Source: Aliiglaciecola sp. (lineage in GTDB: Bacteria; Pseudomonadota; Gammaproteobacteria; Enterobacterales; Alteromonadaceae). Taken from it: a stretch of 64,000 nucleotides of DNA. Numbering within the stretch: position 1 is the first letter of the stretch; every line of letters starts with the position of its first letter. Positions 29,224 through 39,033 of this stretch are shown here, in pieces. A program made the position numbers and the translations under genes. The notes under the pieces were generated by a model. The model did no database searches. It was given only the letters and a program-made list of their open reading frames with translations, and was not told the origin of the DNA. The stretch is from the NCBI GenBank assembly GCA_028356795.1, contig JAOMVH010000001.1, positions 1-64,000 of the forward strand, read 5' to 3'.

Positions 29224-31438
29224 CGATTAATTCAAACCCTTGTTGAAGTGTTGTGGCTGAACTACCACCAACCCACACGTGGAAGTGACCTGATTCAGCA
29301 GCCCATTGCATCTCATCATTATAAAACGATAAGTCATTAATATTCAGCGAAAATATCACCTTTTTATGTTCGCCGCGCTTAACATGAACCCGTGAAAATT
29401 GCTTAAGTTCTTTTACCGGACGGGTGGCGCTAGCAACTAAGTCTCGAATATACAATTGCACAACTTCATCAGCATCCCAGTCACCTGTGTTATGCACGGT
29501 AACAGCCACTTCGAGAGTTTCTGAACGATTAATATGATGTTGACTCAACGTTAATTGGGAGTAGGTGAACTGGGAGTATGATAAACCAAAACCAAATTCA
29601 AAAAGCGGCGAAAAGTGGGTATCCAAATGAATTGCAGCCATGCCCAAAGAAGTTTGTGGGCTTCGAGGGGGAATATCATTCATGTGGATATATTGGTCGT
29701 TGGTGGCTGGCTTCCCTGAATTTTTTTGGTTGTAATACAGAGGGATTTGACCCACTTTACGAGGGAAGGTCACTGGCAATTTGCCACTGGGGACCGCTTC
29801 ACCAAGCAGCAAATCGGCAATAGCTGGGCCTGCCATTGTACCTGGGTGCCAAGCATATAGCACGCTGTCTACTTTTTCGATAATTGGCTCTAAGGTTAGG
29901 GGTCTACCCGCCAGCACTACAAGCACAATGGGTTTACCCAGTTCAGCCATTTTTTCAATTAGTTCCATCTGGCTGCCAGGTAAATCAATATCAGCGCGAC
30001 AATGTGCTTCTCCTGATAAAATCGCTTCCTCGCCAACACACATGACGATCACATCAGCTTGATTGGCCGACGCTAATGCTTGGGCGTACAAATCGGTTGT
30101 ATATGAGCGGGTTGTCGCCATTGCCCTGTCATAGGTGATGTTAACTGAGCTTGGGCACGCAGATTCTAGGGCGCTGCGAATGGTGACACTGTGCTGCGGC
30201 TCACCGTCAAATATCCAGGTTCCCAGTTGTTCAAAACCATCATCAGCCAATGGCCCAATTAACGCGATATGTTGGGTTTCTTGGGCGTTTATGGGGAGCG
30301 TTTGATTGTGGTTTTTTAACAGCACACAGCTTTGTGTAGCGATCTGCTTGGCAACGTCTAAACTTTCTTGCTGATAAAAAGCATCCGCGGTGTCAGGGGA
30401 TTGGCAGTCTTTGTCAAACAATCCCAGTTGTTCTTTGACAGATAAAATGAGACCTACGCTATGGTCAACTTGTGCAATGTCTACTTGTTTTGTTTCAAGC
30501 AACTCTTCTAGGTGCTCGCGATACGTGGTGCTGACCATTTCCATATCTAAGCCGGCATTAAAGGCTTTTTGTGCAGAATCTCGCGAGTTTTCGGTTAAAC
30601 CATGTATCTCTAACTGGTAGATTGATTCCCAATCGCTTACCACAAATCCTTTGAATCCCCATTCTTCTCTGAGTATCTTTTTCATCAACCAACGATTACC
30701 GCTGGCAGGCACGCCATTCAAATCACTAAAGCTCGACATAAAGGTTGCCGCGCCTGAATCTGAGGCCATTTTAAATGGCGGCAAATAGATATTGCGCAGT
30801 TCATTTTCGGGAATATTGGTGGTGCCGTAATCTCTGCCACTTTCAGTCGCCCCATAGCCGGCAAAGTGTTTAGCACATGCTGCAATCTGTCCCGATTCAG
30901 ACATATCCGTGCCTTGAAAACCGTCAACCATTGCTGCACCGAGTATGGAGCACAGGTAGGGATCTTCTCCCAAGCTTTCAGCAATACGCCCCCACCTTGG
31001 GTCGCGGCTAATATCAATCATGGGCGCAAAGGTCCAGTTTACCCCTACTGAGTTAGCTTCGAGCGCCGCTATACGGGCGGCTTGTTCAACTAGCTCTGCA
31101 TTCCAGCTTGCGGCTTGACCTAATGGGATGGGAAAGATGGTTTTGAAACCGTGGATCACATCTCTACCAATTAACAGTGGAATGCCCAATCGACTTTCCT
31201 GTTTGGCAATATGTTGAAGGTAGTTCACTGTGGGACCATCGACTTCGTTGATAACCGACCCAACCCAACCGTCTCGCACCTGTTGTGCTAGATGTTCGCT
31301 TACATGGCCCTCGCATCCTGACACTTGGCACAATTGGCCAATTTTTTCGTGCAGGTGCATATTTGATAACAATTGAGATACCCGTTCAGAAAACCTTGGA
31401 TTCGAACTGACTTTCGCCATATCTGCCGCTACGTGCAT
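29216..31438 (-). CDS. GH3 beta-glucosidase (BglX-like) with C-terminal Fn3-like domain, no obvious signal peptide
   Basis: 'IPLLIGRDVIHGFKTIFPIPLGQAASWN', 'KHFAGYGATESGRDY', 'GFKGFVVSDWESI', 'FGFGLSYSQF'; 8-nt overlap with the next GH3. Confidence 0.95.
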   Translation of the reverse strand: MHVAADMAKVSSNPRFSERVSQLLSNMHLHEKIGQLCQVSGCEGHVSEHLAQQVRDGWVGSVINEVDGPTVNYLQHIAKQESRLGIPLLIGRDVIHGFKTIFPIPLGQAASWNAELVEQAARIAALEANSVGVNWTFAPMIDISRDPRWGRIAESLGEDPYLCSILGAAMVDGFQGTDMSESGQIAACAKHFAGYGATESGRDYGTTNIPENELRNIYLPPFKMASDSGAATFMSSFSDLNGVPASGNRWLMKKILREEWGFKGFVVSDWESIYQLEIHGLTENSRDSAQKAFNAGLDMEMVSTTYREHLEELLETKQVDIAQVDHSVGLILSVKEQLGLFDKDCQSPDTADAFYQQESLDVAKQIATQSCVLLKNHNQTLPINAQETQHIALIGPLADDGFEQLGTWIFDGEPQHSVTIRSALESACPSSVNITYDRAMATTRSYTTDLYAQALASANQADVIVMCVGEEAILSGEAHCRADIDLPGSQMELIEKMAELGKPIVLVVLAGRPLTLEPIIEKVDSVLYAWHPGTMAGPAIADLLLGEAVPSGKLPVTFPRKVGQIPLYYNQKNSGKPATNDQYIHMNDIPPRSPQTSLGMAAIHLDTHFSPLFEFGFGLSYSQFTYSQLTLSQHHINRSETLEVAVTVHNTGDWDADEVVQLYIRDLVASATRPVKELKQFSRVHVKRGEHKKVIFSLNINDLSFYNDEMQWAAESGHFHVWVGGSSATTLQQGFELIDG

Positions 31439-31727
31439 TCACAATTTCCTTTAAAGTGGCCTTTTGGCCTGCTTAGTTCGCCTTTTTTAACGCTGCTAAG
31501 CCTAATTAGTTAAACTTGTCTTTCTTCACCTTAATTGTGCGTTTAAGCAATTCAAACTAAATCAGCCCAAGTGGACTTATCCAAAGACTAAATGGAGTCT
31601 GATAGATCATTTTGATTGAGCAAATTATTTAACGAGCCATTAACAATGGGGCTGTTTTGAAAAGTGACCATCTCAACGTATCGTTTGTGCCCGCTCGTCG
31701 TATTTACATTGTGATGAAAATATTAGC

Positions 31728-31758
31728 GTGTAACGTGGATGTTAATTTTTAAGTTAAC
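31728..31758. promoter_or_regulatory. Candidate regulator site upstream of the MFS gene (GTGTAAC-N6-GTTAAT plus GTTAAC)
   Basis: gtgtaacgtggatgttaatttttaagttaac in the divergent GH3/MFS intergenic region; same arrangement at 47061-47079. Confidence 0.35.
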
Positions 31759-31787
31759 AGCAAGTTGCGCACAGTTGGGAACCAGCA

Positions 31788-33224
31788 ATGACAGACCAAG
31801 AACATTACACCACCGCCCCAGAAGACAAAATTCCGTTTTTTAGTAAAGTGATTTATGGATTTGGCGCTATGGTTAACAACCTGTTGGCTGCCGCGATTGG
31901 GGGGATGGTGATAGTGCTGAACCTAGGTTTAGGCATGAACCCCGCTTTGGTTGGCCTTGTGAGCGCCTTACCTAGGTTAACCGACGCCATTACCGACCCT
32001 CTAATGGGTTATATAAGTGATAAGACCAAGTCAAAATGGGGACGTCGGCGTCCTTATATTTTTGCTGGCGCCATTGCTGCCGGGATCTTATATGCCCTGT
32101 TGTGGCAGCTTCCTGCCGAACAAAGTGAAAGCTACTACTTTTGGTATTTCCTGATTGGTTCTTTGGTATTTTATTTAGCCTATACCATGTTTGCTACGCC
32201 TTGGGTGGCGCTAGGGTATGAGCTTACGCCTGACTATCATGAGCGTACCCGCTTGATGGGGGTTCAGAACTTCATGGGCTACATCGTTTATATGATAGCC
32301 CCATGGTTTTTGTGGTTTATGCAAAATGATAACTGGTTCGACAGCATGGCTGAAGGAGCAGGCTGGTTGGCGATGATCATTGGTGCATTTACAATTTGTG
32401 TTGGTATTTTACCCGCAATTTTCCTTAAAGAGCGTCATCAAAGCATCCCAACAGAAAAAACTGAAAATGATACCGAAGACTTTACACCAGGCATCAAGGG
32501 CTTCTTTTCTGGATTCGGTGAGACCATAAAATGTAAGCCGTTTTTGTACCTGTGCTGCGCTACCTTTTTGGTGTTTAACGGATTTATGATTGTTTCTGCC
32601 TTCCAGTTTTACGCCATTATTTATTATGTATTTGGTGGTGATACCAGCCAAGGCTCTGAATATGCCGGTTATGCGGGCACCTTGATGGCATTCTCGACAT
32701 TGTTCGTGATTATCTTGGTTTCTAAATTGGCAACTATTTATGGCAAGCGCAAAGCGTTTTTCTTTACCACTGGTATGTCGATGGTGGGATATGGGCTTAA
32801 ATGGTTCTGTTATGACCCAGATACGCCTTGGTTATTGTTTATCCCTATGCCTTTCATCGCGTTCGGTTTGGGCGGGTTATTTACCCTAATGGGTTCGATG
32901 ATTGCCGATGTATGTGATTATGATGAGCTTAAAACTCACCAACGTCGTGAAGGAATGTTTGGTTCAATCTATTGGTGGGTGGTGAAACTGGGTCAAGCCG
33001 CTGCCTTAGCTGCGGGCGGATTCTTGTTAAATGCCACAGGTTTTGACGTTGCCCTTGAGGGTGACCAGACTGAACTGACTCTTTCACTTATCAGATTATT
33101 TGACGGTGTCATACCGTTTGTTTTCTCCGGTATCGCGATTCTTCTGGTTATGGCTTATCCGCTGACAGAAGCAAGGTCTCGTGAAATTCGCATGGAGCTC
33201 GAAGCTCGCAGAGGGAAAGGCTGA
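31788..33224 (+). CDS. MFS sugar transporter, GPH (glycoside-pentoside-hexuronide) type
   Basis: 'FGAMVNNLLAAAIGGMV', 'LPRLTDAITDPLMGYISDKTKSKWGRRRPYIFAGAI', 'DYDELKTHQRREGMFGSIYWWVVKLGQA'. Confidence 0.93.
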   Translation: MTDQEHYTTAPEDKIPFFSKVIYGFGAMVNNLLAAAIGGMVIVLNLGLGMNPALVGLVSALPRLTDAITDPLMGYISDKTKSKWGRRRPYIFAGAIAAGILYALLWQLPAEQSESYYFWYFLIGSLVFYLAYTMFATPWVALGYELTPDYHERTRLMGVQNFMGYIVYMIAPWFLWFMQNDNWFDSMAEGAGWLAMIIGAFTICVGILPAIFLKERHQSIPTEKTENDTEDFTPGIKGFFSGFGETIKCKPFLYLCCATFLVFNGFMIVSAFQFYAIIYYVFGGDTSQGSEYAGYAGTLMAFSTLFVIILVSKLATIYGKRKAFFFTTGMSMVGYGLKWFCYDPDTPWLLFIPMPFIAFGLGGLFTLMGSMIADVCDYDELKTHQRREGMFGSIYWWVVKLGQAAALAAGGFLLNATGFDVALEGDQTELTLSLIRLFDGVIPFVFSGIAILLVMAYPLTEARSREIRMELEARRGKG

Positions 33225-33326
33225 TACTCAGTCAGCCTATATTTCCTTAGGTTCCCTTAAGCTAAACCGCTTTTTTTACATTTATTTTTTTTATAGCCAC
33301 TTACCCAAAGGGTTAAGTGGCTGCTA

Positions 33327-36300
33327 ATGATTTTTTCAAAGGGATATAAAATGAAGTTTTTTGGTCCAGTTGTTCTTGCGCTTTCTTTAACGGTATTGTC
33401 CGCATGTGGAGGCGGTGGTGGCAGCAGCCAAGAGCCTGCGCCAACGCCTGTGCCCGATCCACCGCCGGCACCAACACCTGTGCCCGATCCTCCGCCGGCA
33501 CCAACACCTGTGCCTGATCCACCGCCGGCACCAACGCCTGTGCCCGATCCACCGCCGGCACCAACGCCTGTGCCTGATCCTCCACCGGCGCCAACACCTG
33601 TGCCTGATCCACCACCGGCACCACCTCCAGTGCCTGATCCAGATCCTGCTCCTGACATCGATATTATTCCAGTGGGTAAGGGCAGTGTTGCGGTTGATTT
33701 TAACCCTGATGGATACCGTTGTACCGAAGACTATGGTTTCTGGGTGTATAACGCCGGAGTCGTATTACCTGGTGTAAGTGGCTGTACAAATGATGATAGA
33801 CCCATTGGCAACATTACCAAACGCTATCCGCAAGTTGTGGGTAAAGCAGCACAAGATCCTGTGGCGTCCCACCGCTGGTGGGGGTCGGTGTCTTTCCTGG
33901 GCGAAATGGCCATAGGCGACCCTAACAGCGCGGCTTATATCACGCCTGATCCGATTATCGCGCGGATCACTAATAAAGGTGTGCGCGTGATGGGAATACC
34001 GTCAGGTTTGCAGTCAATGGATGAGATTAATTTCCAATACCCCATACCTGATCCATTTTCCGAAGTCTTTGATGGAATAGCAGTTGCTAACTCAAATCAC
34101 GCCGATTTAGAGGCATTTTTAAAAGATAGTAGTGAAGGCTCTGTCACCGTTGAGTGGCAAGCAAATAATACTGCCGTGATGGAAGCCACCTTTGTGCATG
34201 GCTCACCCTATATCTTCTTTACTTCTTTTGATGGCGACTTTTTGCTTAGAACCTTACGTGAAGATGGTGGAGAGAAAGGTCATTTTGAGGTGGCCGACAA
34301 CGTTCTTGGTTTATGGACAAGTGTAGCGGGTAACAAAAATACGTATTTGGCGGTGGGTGACAGCGGCACTGAGTTTGCCAATATCACTAGCAATCAAATT
34401 CAGGTCACAAGTCCCGACAACACCTTTACCTTGGTATTGATGCCTGAGTCGGGTGATGTCACACCGCCCCAAGCCATGATTGATAGTTTTGTTGAGCTTG
34501 CACTAAATCAGGTGACGTCAGTTAAAATTGATTATGCGGTTAATCCACAAACTCAGGCTGTCACGGTTTCCCATCAATACCTAAATGCTGCAGGCGAAGC
34601 CACACAAACCATGGCGGGATTACATCCACTGCACTGGAAAAACAGCACAGTGGCAACTACTGATTATTCGGTCAGAAGTGCTCGTGGTACGGTGAAGTTT
34701 GCTAAAATCGATGGTTTTGATTATGCCATTCCGTCAATGGGGGTACTGCCTTATTTGCCGTCAACTAATCCGTCTATGGATTCATCCACATTAACTGCGT
34801 ATATCGAATCATTCATCGCCGAAGGCCCCTCAAATTGGAATACTTTTACAGATACTTATTGGTCTGGAAAAGCCTATTCAAAGGTCTCTGAATTGGCCGC
34901 CATTGCCCGAGCAAATGGGATGGAAGAAGAGGCGGATATTTTCATTGATTGGCTCAAGCTAGAGCTTTCTACCTGGTTTAGCGCCACCACCAATGATGAA
35001 ATCGATACTGATAAATACTTTGTCTACGACGACGAGTGGGACACCTTGTTAGGCGTCACCGAATCATTTGCAGCGCATCAGATGTTAAACGATCACCATT
35101 TTCATTATGGCTACTTTGTGCGTGCGGCTGCTGAGATTTGCCGGGTAGACGCACTTTGGTGTGCAGACGATGAATATGGCCCTATGGTTGAAATGTTGAT
35201 TCGGGATTACGCCGGTGGCAAAGACGATGATATGTTTCCTTACTTGCGACATTTTGACCCAGCCAATGGTTTTTCATGGGCCTCTGGCACCGTTAACTTT
35301 GCACGTGGTAACAACAATGAGTCCACTTCAGAAGCGGCAAATGCTTATGGTGCCATGGTGTTGTACGGCTTAATTACCGACAATCAAGCATTGGTGGACC
35401 GAGGAACCTATCTGCATGCATCTACGGCTGCTACTTACTGGCAATATTGGAACAACATTGATGCCTATAACAACATGCCAGAGGAGTTTGATAACTTTCC
35501 AGCAACCTATGACAAAATTACCACGTCGATCATTTGGGGTGATGGGGCGGTATTTTCCACATGGTTTAGTCCTTTATATGCCCATATTTTAGGTATACAA
35601 GGCTTGCCGATCAATCCGCTAACTTTGCATGTGGCGCAATATCCTGATTATATGGCTGACTACATCGAGCTTGGTCTATCTGAGTCATCTAATGGCAAAC
35701 CATCAGGATTAGGCACAGATCAGTGGCGTGATATTTGGTGGAACCTGTGGGCCATGAATGATGCGACCAGTGCTATCGCTGACTTTAACTCAGTAAGCAA
35801 TTACACCCCTGAGTTTGGCGAGTCCAAAGCTCATACCTATCATTGGATACATGCCCTTGAAGAACTCGGTCAAGTGATCAGTGGTACCGGCGATGTTACC
35901 GCGGATGATCCTGCTGCCATGGTATTTGAAAAAGACGGAAGTCGCAGTTATCTGGTGTACAACTTTGGCAATGATGCCAAAACCGTTAATTTTAGTGATG
36001 GCGTTTCATTTGAGGCGGCAGCATCAGTGTTTACGGTGCGTACCACCTTTGATTTAGAAACTGACGATAACGAACCGCCAAGCGCAGTGACGCTGTTAGT
36101 GGCTTCAAATATTCGCCAAACCCAAGCGGATCTCACATGGCAAGCGGCCACTGACAATGTGCGTGTTGCCAGCTACCGTGTTGATGTATTGCAAGATGCT
36201 GAAGTCATAAACACCTATGGGACCCAGTCGACACAATTCGGTTTAACTGGGTTAACCGCCAACACTGACTATGAAGTCACGGTGACAGCCATCGATGTGG

Positions 36301-37136
36301 CGGGTAATGAATCTGTTGCAGATACGATTGATATTACCACTGCCCAAGAAGGGCAAGATTTACCGCCACTGATGTCTGGGGTGATCATGCTAAACAGTGT
36401 TTCCAGCACGGGCATGACAATCAGCTGGTCAGCGGCTGAAGATGAGGGCGAGATAGCAAGTTATTCGGTTGTGGTTACTGGACCGGACAACTTCCTGTTT
36501 GAAACCTCAACGCAAAACTTGACTATTGAATTGACAGATTTAACCGAAAATACCCTTTACACCCTTCAGGTTACGGCACTGGACGATAGTAATCAGGCGT
36601 CCAACACTCTTGAGCGTCAAGTGACGACTGCTACATCAACTCCGGCACTCGTGGTCTTTGCCACAAGTCTACCTGATGGCTATGTGACGGCTAATTATCC
36701 GGGTAATGATGAGGCGGATAACGATATTATTTCGACTGATGGTGGCGTGTTAGAGGCAGACTTCACCGGTGGTGGTAATGTGTATATCACCGCTCCCAGC
36801 ACCGTGGACTTAAGCCCCTATGAAAGTGGTTACTTAGAATTTGAGTTGCGTGTTGTAAGCATGGGTAGCCATTCTGATATTTTGGTGAAAATTGATAGTG
36901 GTTGGCCGGCAGTCAGTGATTTGGATGTCTCGGCCTATGGCGGCTTGCCTACTAATGATACTGACTTTGTGGCGTATCGAATTCCAATTGCCGACTTTGT
37001 CGCTTCGTCAAACCGCTTTGTTGAAGGCAATACGATGGATATTAGTTCAGTGGTTAACCCCGTTGTTTTTGAAGGTAGTGAAGGCGGCGATGCGTTGCAT
37101 ATTCAGTTGCGCAACATTCAGTTTGTTGCTCAGTAA
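33327..37136 (+). CDS. GH81 endo-beta-1,3-glucanase, lipoprotein, with Pro-rich linker, Fn3 domains and C-terminal jelly-roll-like domain
   Basis: Probable start Met at 33351 with lipobox 'LTVLSACGGGG'; GH81 motifs 'HRWWGSVSFLGEM', 'LNDHHFHYGYFVRAAAEI', 'NNESTSEAANAYGAMVLYG'; two Fn3-like segments; C-terminal 'GYLEFELRVVSMGSHSDILVKIDSGWPAVSDLDV' (ExoP-like beta-sandwich). Confidence 0.93.
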   Translation: MIFSKGYKMKFFGPVVLALSLTVLSACGGGGGSSQEPAPTPVPDPPPAPTPVPDPPPAPTPVPDPPPAPTPVPDPPPAPTPVPDPPPAPTPVPDPPPAPPPVPDPDPAPDIDIIPVGKGSVAVDFNPDGYRCTEDYGFWVYNAGVVLPGVSGCTNDDRPIGNITKRYPQVVGKAAQDPVASHRWWGSVSFLGEMAIGDPNSAAYITPDPIIARITNKGVRVMGIPSGLQSMDEINFQYPIPDPFSEVFDGIAVANSNHADLEAFLKDSSEGSVTVEWQANNTAVMEATFVHGSPYIFFTSFDGDFLLRTLREDGGEKGHFEVADNVLGLWTSVAGNKNTYLAVGDSGTEFANITSNQIQVTSPDNTFTLVLMPESGDVTPPQAMIDSFVELALNQVTSVKIDYAVNPQTQAVTVSHQYLNAAGEATQTMAGLHPLHWKNSTVATTDYSVRSARGTVKFAKIDGFDYAIPSMGVLPYLPSTNPSMDSSTLTAYIESFIAEGPSNWNTFTDTYWSGKAYSKVSELAAIARANGMEEEADIFIDWLKLELSTWFSATTNDEIDTDKYFVYDDEWDTLLGVTESFAAHQMLNDHHFHYGYFVRAAAEICRVDALWCADDEYGPMVEMLIRDYAGGKDDDMFPYLRHFDPANGFSWASGTVNFARGNNNESTSEAANAYGAMVLYGLITDNQALVDRGTYLHASTAATYWQYWNNIDAYNNMPEEFDNFPATYDKITTSIIWGDGAVFSTWFSPLYAHILGIQGLPINPLTLHVAQYPDYMADYIELGLSESSNGKPSGLGTDQWRDIWWNLWAMNDATSAIADFNSVSNYTPEFGESKAHTYHWIHALEELGQVISGTGDVTADDPAAMVFEKDGSRSYLVYNFGNDAKTVNFSDGVSFEAAASVFTVRTTFDLETDDNEPPSAVTLLVASNIRQTQADLTWQAATDNVRVASYRVDVLQDAEVINTYGTQSTQFGLTGLTANTDYEVTVTAIDVAGNESVADTIDITTAQEGQDLPPLMSGVIMLNSVSSTGMTISWSAAEDEGEIASYSVVVTGPDNFLFETSTQNLTIELTDLTENTLYTLQVTALDDSNQASNTLERQVTTATSTPALVVFATSLPDGYVTANYPGNDEADNDIISTDGGVLEADFTGGGNVYITAPSTVDLSPYESGYLEFELRVVSMGSHSDILVKIDSGWPAVSDLDVSAYGGLPTNDTDFVAYRIPIADFVASSNRFVEGNTMDISSVVNPVVFEGSEGGDALHIQLRNIQFVAQ
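33441..33650 (+). repeat. 30-bp tandem coding repeat (about 7 units) for PTPVPDPPPA linker
   Basis: ccaacRcctgtgccYgatccWccRccggcR repeats at 33441, 33471, 33501, 33531, 33561, 33591, and a diverged unit at 33621. Confidence 0.95.
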
Positions 37137-37191
37137 TAGAGGCCGTTTACCGCTGGTGGGCGCTAACTAAGCGCCACCGGCTATTGCACAA

Positions 37192-38205
37192 CTAGTTATT
37201 TAATTTATTGATTAAGCTTGCACGTAACTGACGGGCAGTGGTTTCATTCAGGGGGGCTAAAACCCCCTTTTTTGATGCTGGAATATGTTCCGTATCTGGC
37301 TGTGAAAACACATAGTGCTCAAACATGTTTCGCCAGCTATCACGCTGGGCTTCAGGCAAGTCACGAATACTTAAAATGGCATGGTTGAGGGCATCTAGCG
37401 GGGTACCCATAAAGTTAGGTACTTGTCGCCACCAATAGTTGATGAGTATATTAAATGGCTGTAATCCTTCCACATGATGCCACCACATACTGGGTATATA
37501 AATAGCGTCACCCGGGCTTAGCTCAACAATCGAACAGTGCTCAATAGCTTGTTGGAACTTAGGAAAGCGTTGGAAGTCGGGCTGATAAAAGTCCACCAAA
37601 CTTGCGGGTTGTCCTGCTGGGGTGTAATCCAATGGCCCAATATATAAATTGTCCAATTGATCAGGTGGGAACAAGGTAAATCGGCGTTTTCCGGCAATAC
37701 AACAAGCTAGATTGTCGGGGACATCAAAGTGCGCGGCGATCCTAGACTGGGTGCCTGCCCAGATACTTACGAGCGGTATATTTTGTAATTGCGGAATGTC
37801 ATTGTGCTCACGCATACCCGGTAATATGTGATTGATAGATGCCGACCCTAAATAGACAGAGGGTGGACTAGGCGCATCCAGTGTTGCCAATATCTCATCC
37901 AATATCTGATTAACCGTGGTGTTCTTTGGCGAAAAGTTGAATCCATCGAGGTTATCGTTATAAAAAAAGCGACCGTTAACCTCATTGGGAGCCTCAAATG
38001 CCTGAACTGGATTGTCATTAGACCATTGTTGTAAATAGTCCTTAGCTTGCTCAGGCGAGGCTTTAGCAGCCCCTACCAGTGGCCAGTCTCTCACTAACCC
38101 CCTAAAAACCGTAGGCTCAGAGGAGGTCATCCTCTGCGCCGTTAAGTCTGCGTAGGTAGCATTGGGGATCTCGGTAATTGTGTGAGCAGAATTAAAAGTA
38201 AGCAT
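37192..38205 (-). CDS. Cupin_8/JmjC-like (2OG-Fe(II)-type) protein
   Basis: 'IAAHFDVPDNLACCIAGKRRFTLFPPDQ' and 'SPGDAIYIPSMWWHHVEGL' supply HxD...H metal ligands. Confidence 0.9.
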   Translation of the reverse strand: MLTFNSAHTITEIPNATYADLTAQRMTSSEPTVFRGLVRDWPLVGAAKASPEQAKDYLQQWSNDNPVQAFEAPNEVNGRFFYNDNLDGFNFSPKNTTVNQILDEILATLDAPSPPSVYLGSASINHILPGMREHNDIPQLQNIPLVSIWAGTQSRIAAHFDVPDNLACCIAGKRRFTLFPPDQLDNLYIGPLDYTPAGQPASLVDFYQPDFQRFPKFQQAIEHCSIVELSPGDAIYIPSMWWHHVEGLQPFNILINYWWRQVPNFMGTPLDALNHAILSIRDLPEAQRDSWRNMFEHYVFSQPDTEHIPASKKGVLAPLNETTARQLRASLINKLNN

Positions 38206-38212
38206 GATTGGA

Positions 38213-38947
38213 CTAGAGTGTGCTATTTTTCTTTTCTATCAACAATGACAAGTTAGACATAGATGCTTCCATCATGTGGATCAGCTGCAAATAGCCGAGT
38301 TGATGTAGTTGCTGAAGTGTGTCGCCAGATAATCCCGCGACTTTTTCTTCATGAATGGTGTACAAACTGTTTAGCTCATGCTGCGAGTTGTCTTTTAACG
38401 TGACCTTGATATTGACCGATTCAATCAAATCTAACTCAAGCAGTTTGTCGATGAATTCTTTGCTTTGCTGGTGGCCCAGGTGAATGGCTTGCAACACTGA
38501 ATTAATGTTATGCAAATAGTCACTTTGTCCACCTTGACTCAAAAATACCGGCACCGCATCAGTGTCTGAGTCATCGGTAGACACTCTGGGGCTGTCCATA
38601 TCCACAAAAACCACCGGATCTTTGGTTAAAACACCGTCTTTTTGAATGTTTTGAAAACCAATTAAAAATGGACGGCGCTGAATACTTAGTGGGATGTAAT
38701 TCGCCTGCCAGCCATCATCGTTCAAAAACAAGTTTTCATTGTCTCCAAAGCCCAACATGGCGATAGTTTCAAATTGACCGGTTTCAGAATGTTTATGGAA
38801 AAATATTGGATAGAACCCCTGAACCTCACGAAACTCAGACACAAAGACATTGCTAAAACTAACATCGTCGCCAAGGCCGGGTCGCATGCTGGCGATGACT
38901 TTTAGGTCTTTGTGAGTAACGTTATCAAGAAGTTGATGATTGGGCAT
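38213..38947 (-). CDS. SapC family protein
   Basis: 'FYPIFFHKHSETGQFETIAMLGFGDNENLFLNDDGWQANYIPLSIQRRPFLIG' pattern typical of SapC proteins next to halogenases and TonB receptors. Confidence 0.85.
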   Translation of the reverse strand: MPNHQLLDNVTHKDLKVIASMRPGLGDDVSFSNVFVSEFREVQGFYPIFFHKHSETGQFETIAMLGFGDNENLFLNDDGWQANYIPLSIQRRPFLIGFQNIQKDGVLTKDPVVFVDMDSPRVSTDDSDTDAVPVFLSQGGQSDYLHNINSVLQAIHLGHQQSKEFIDKLLELDLIESVNIKVTLKDNSQHELNSLYTIHEEKVAGLSGDTLQQLHQLGYLQLIHMMEASMSNLSLLIEKKNSTL

Positions 38948-39033
38948 GAAAGCTCCTAATAAATAATTCGAATCATGGTGTTAACCTGAATAGGCTACCA
39001 CCATGGAGATAAACAGAGCAACACAGAGCTGCG

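Noticed and set aside
33257-33658. Antisense ORF of 133 aa rich in Gly/Ser/Thr/Val repeats (SGTGVGAGG)
   Set aside because: Mirror image of the GH81 Pro-rich coding repeat on the opposite strand; no independent coding evidence.
38974-39005. Inverted repeat CATGGTG...CACCATG upstream of SapC
   Set aside because: Only 7-bp arms with an 18-nt loop; expected by chance at this window size.
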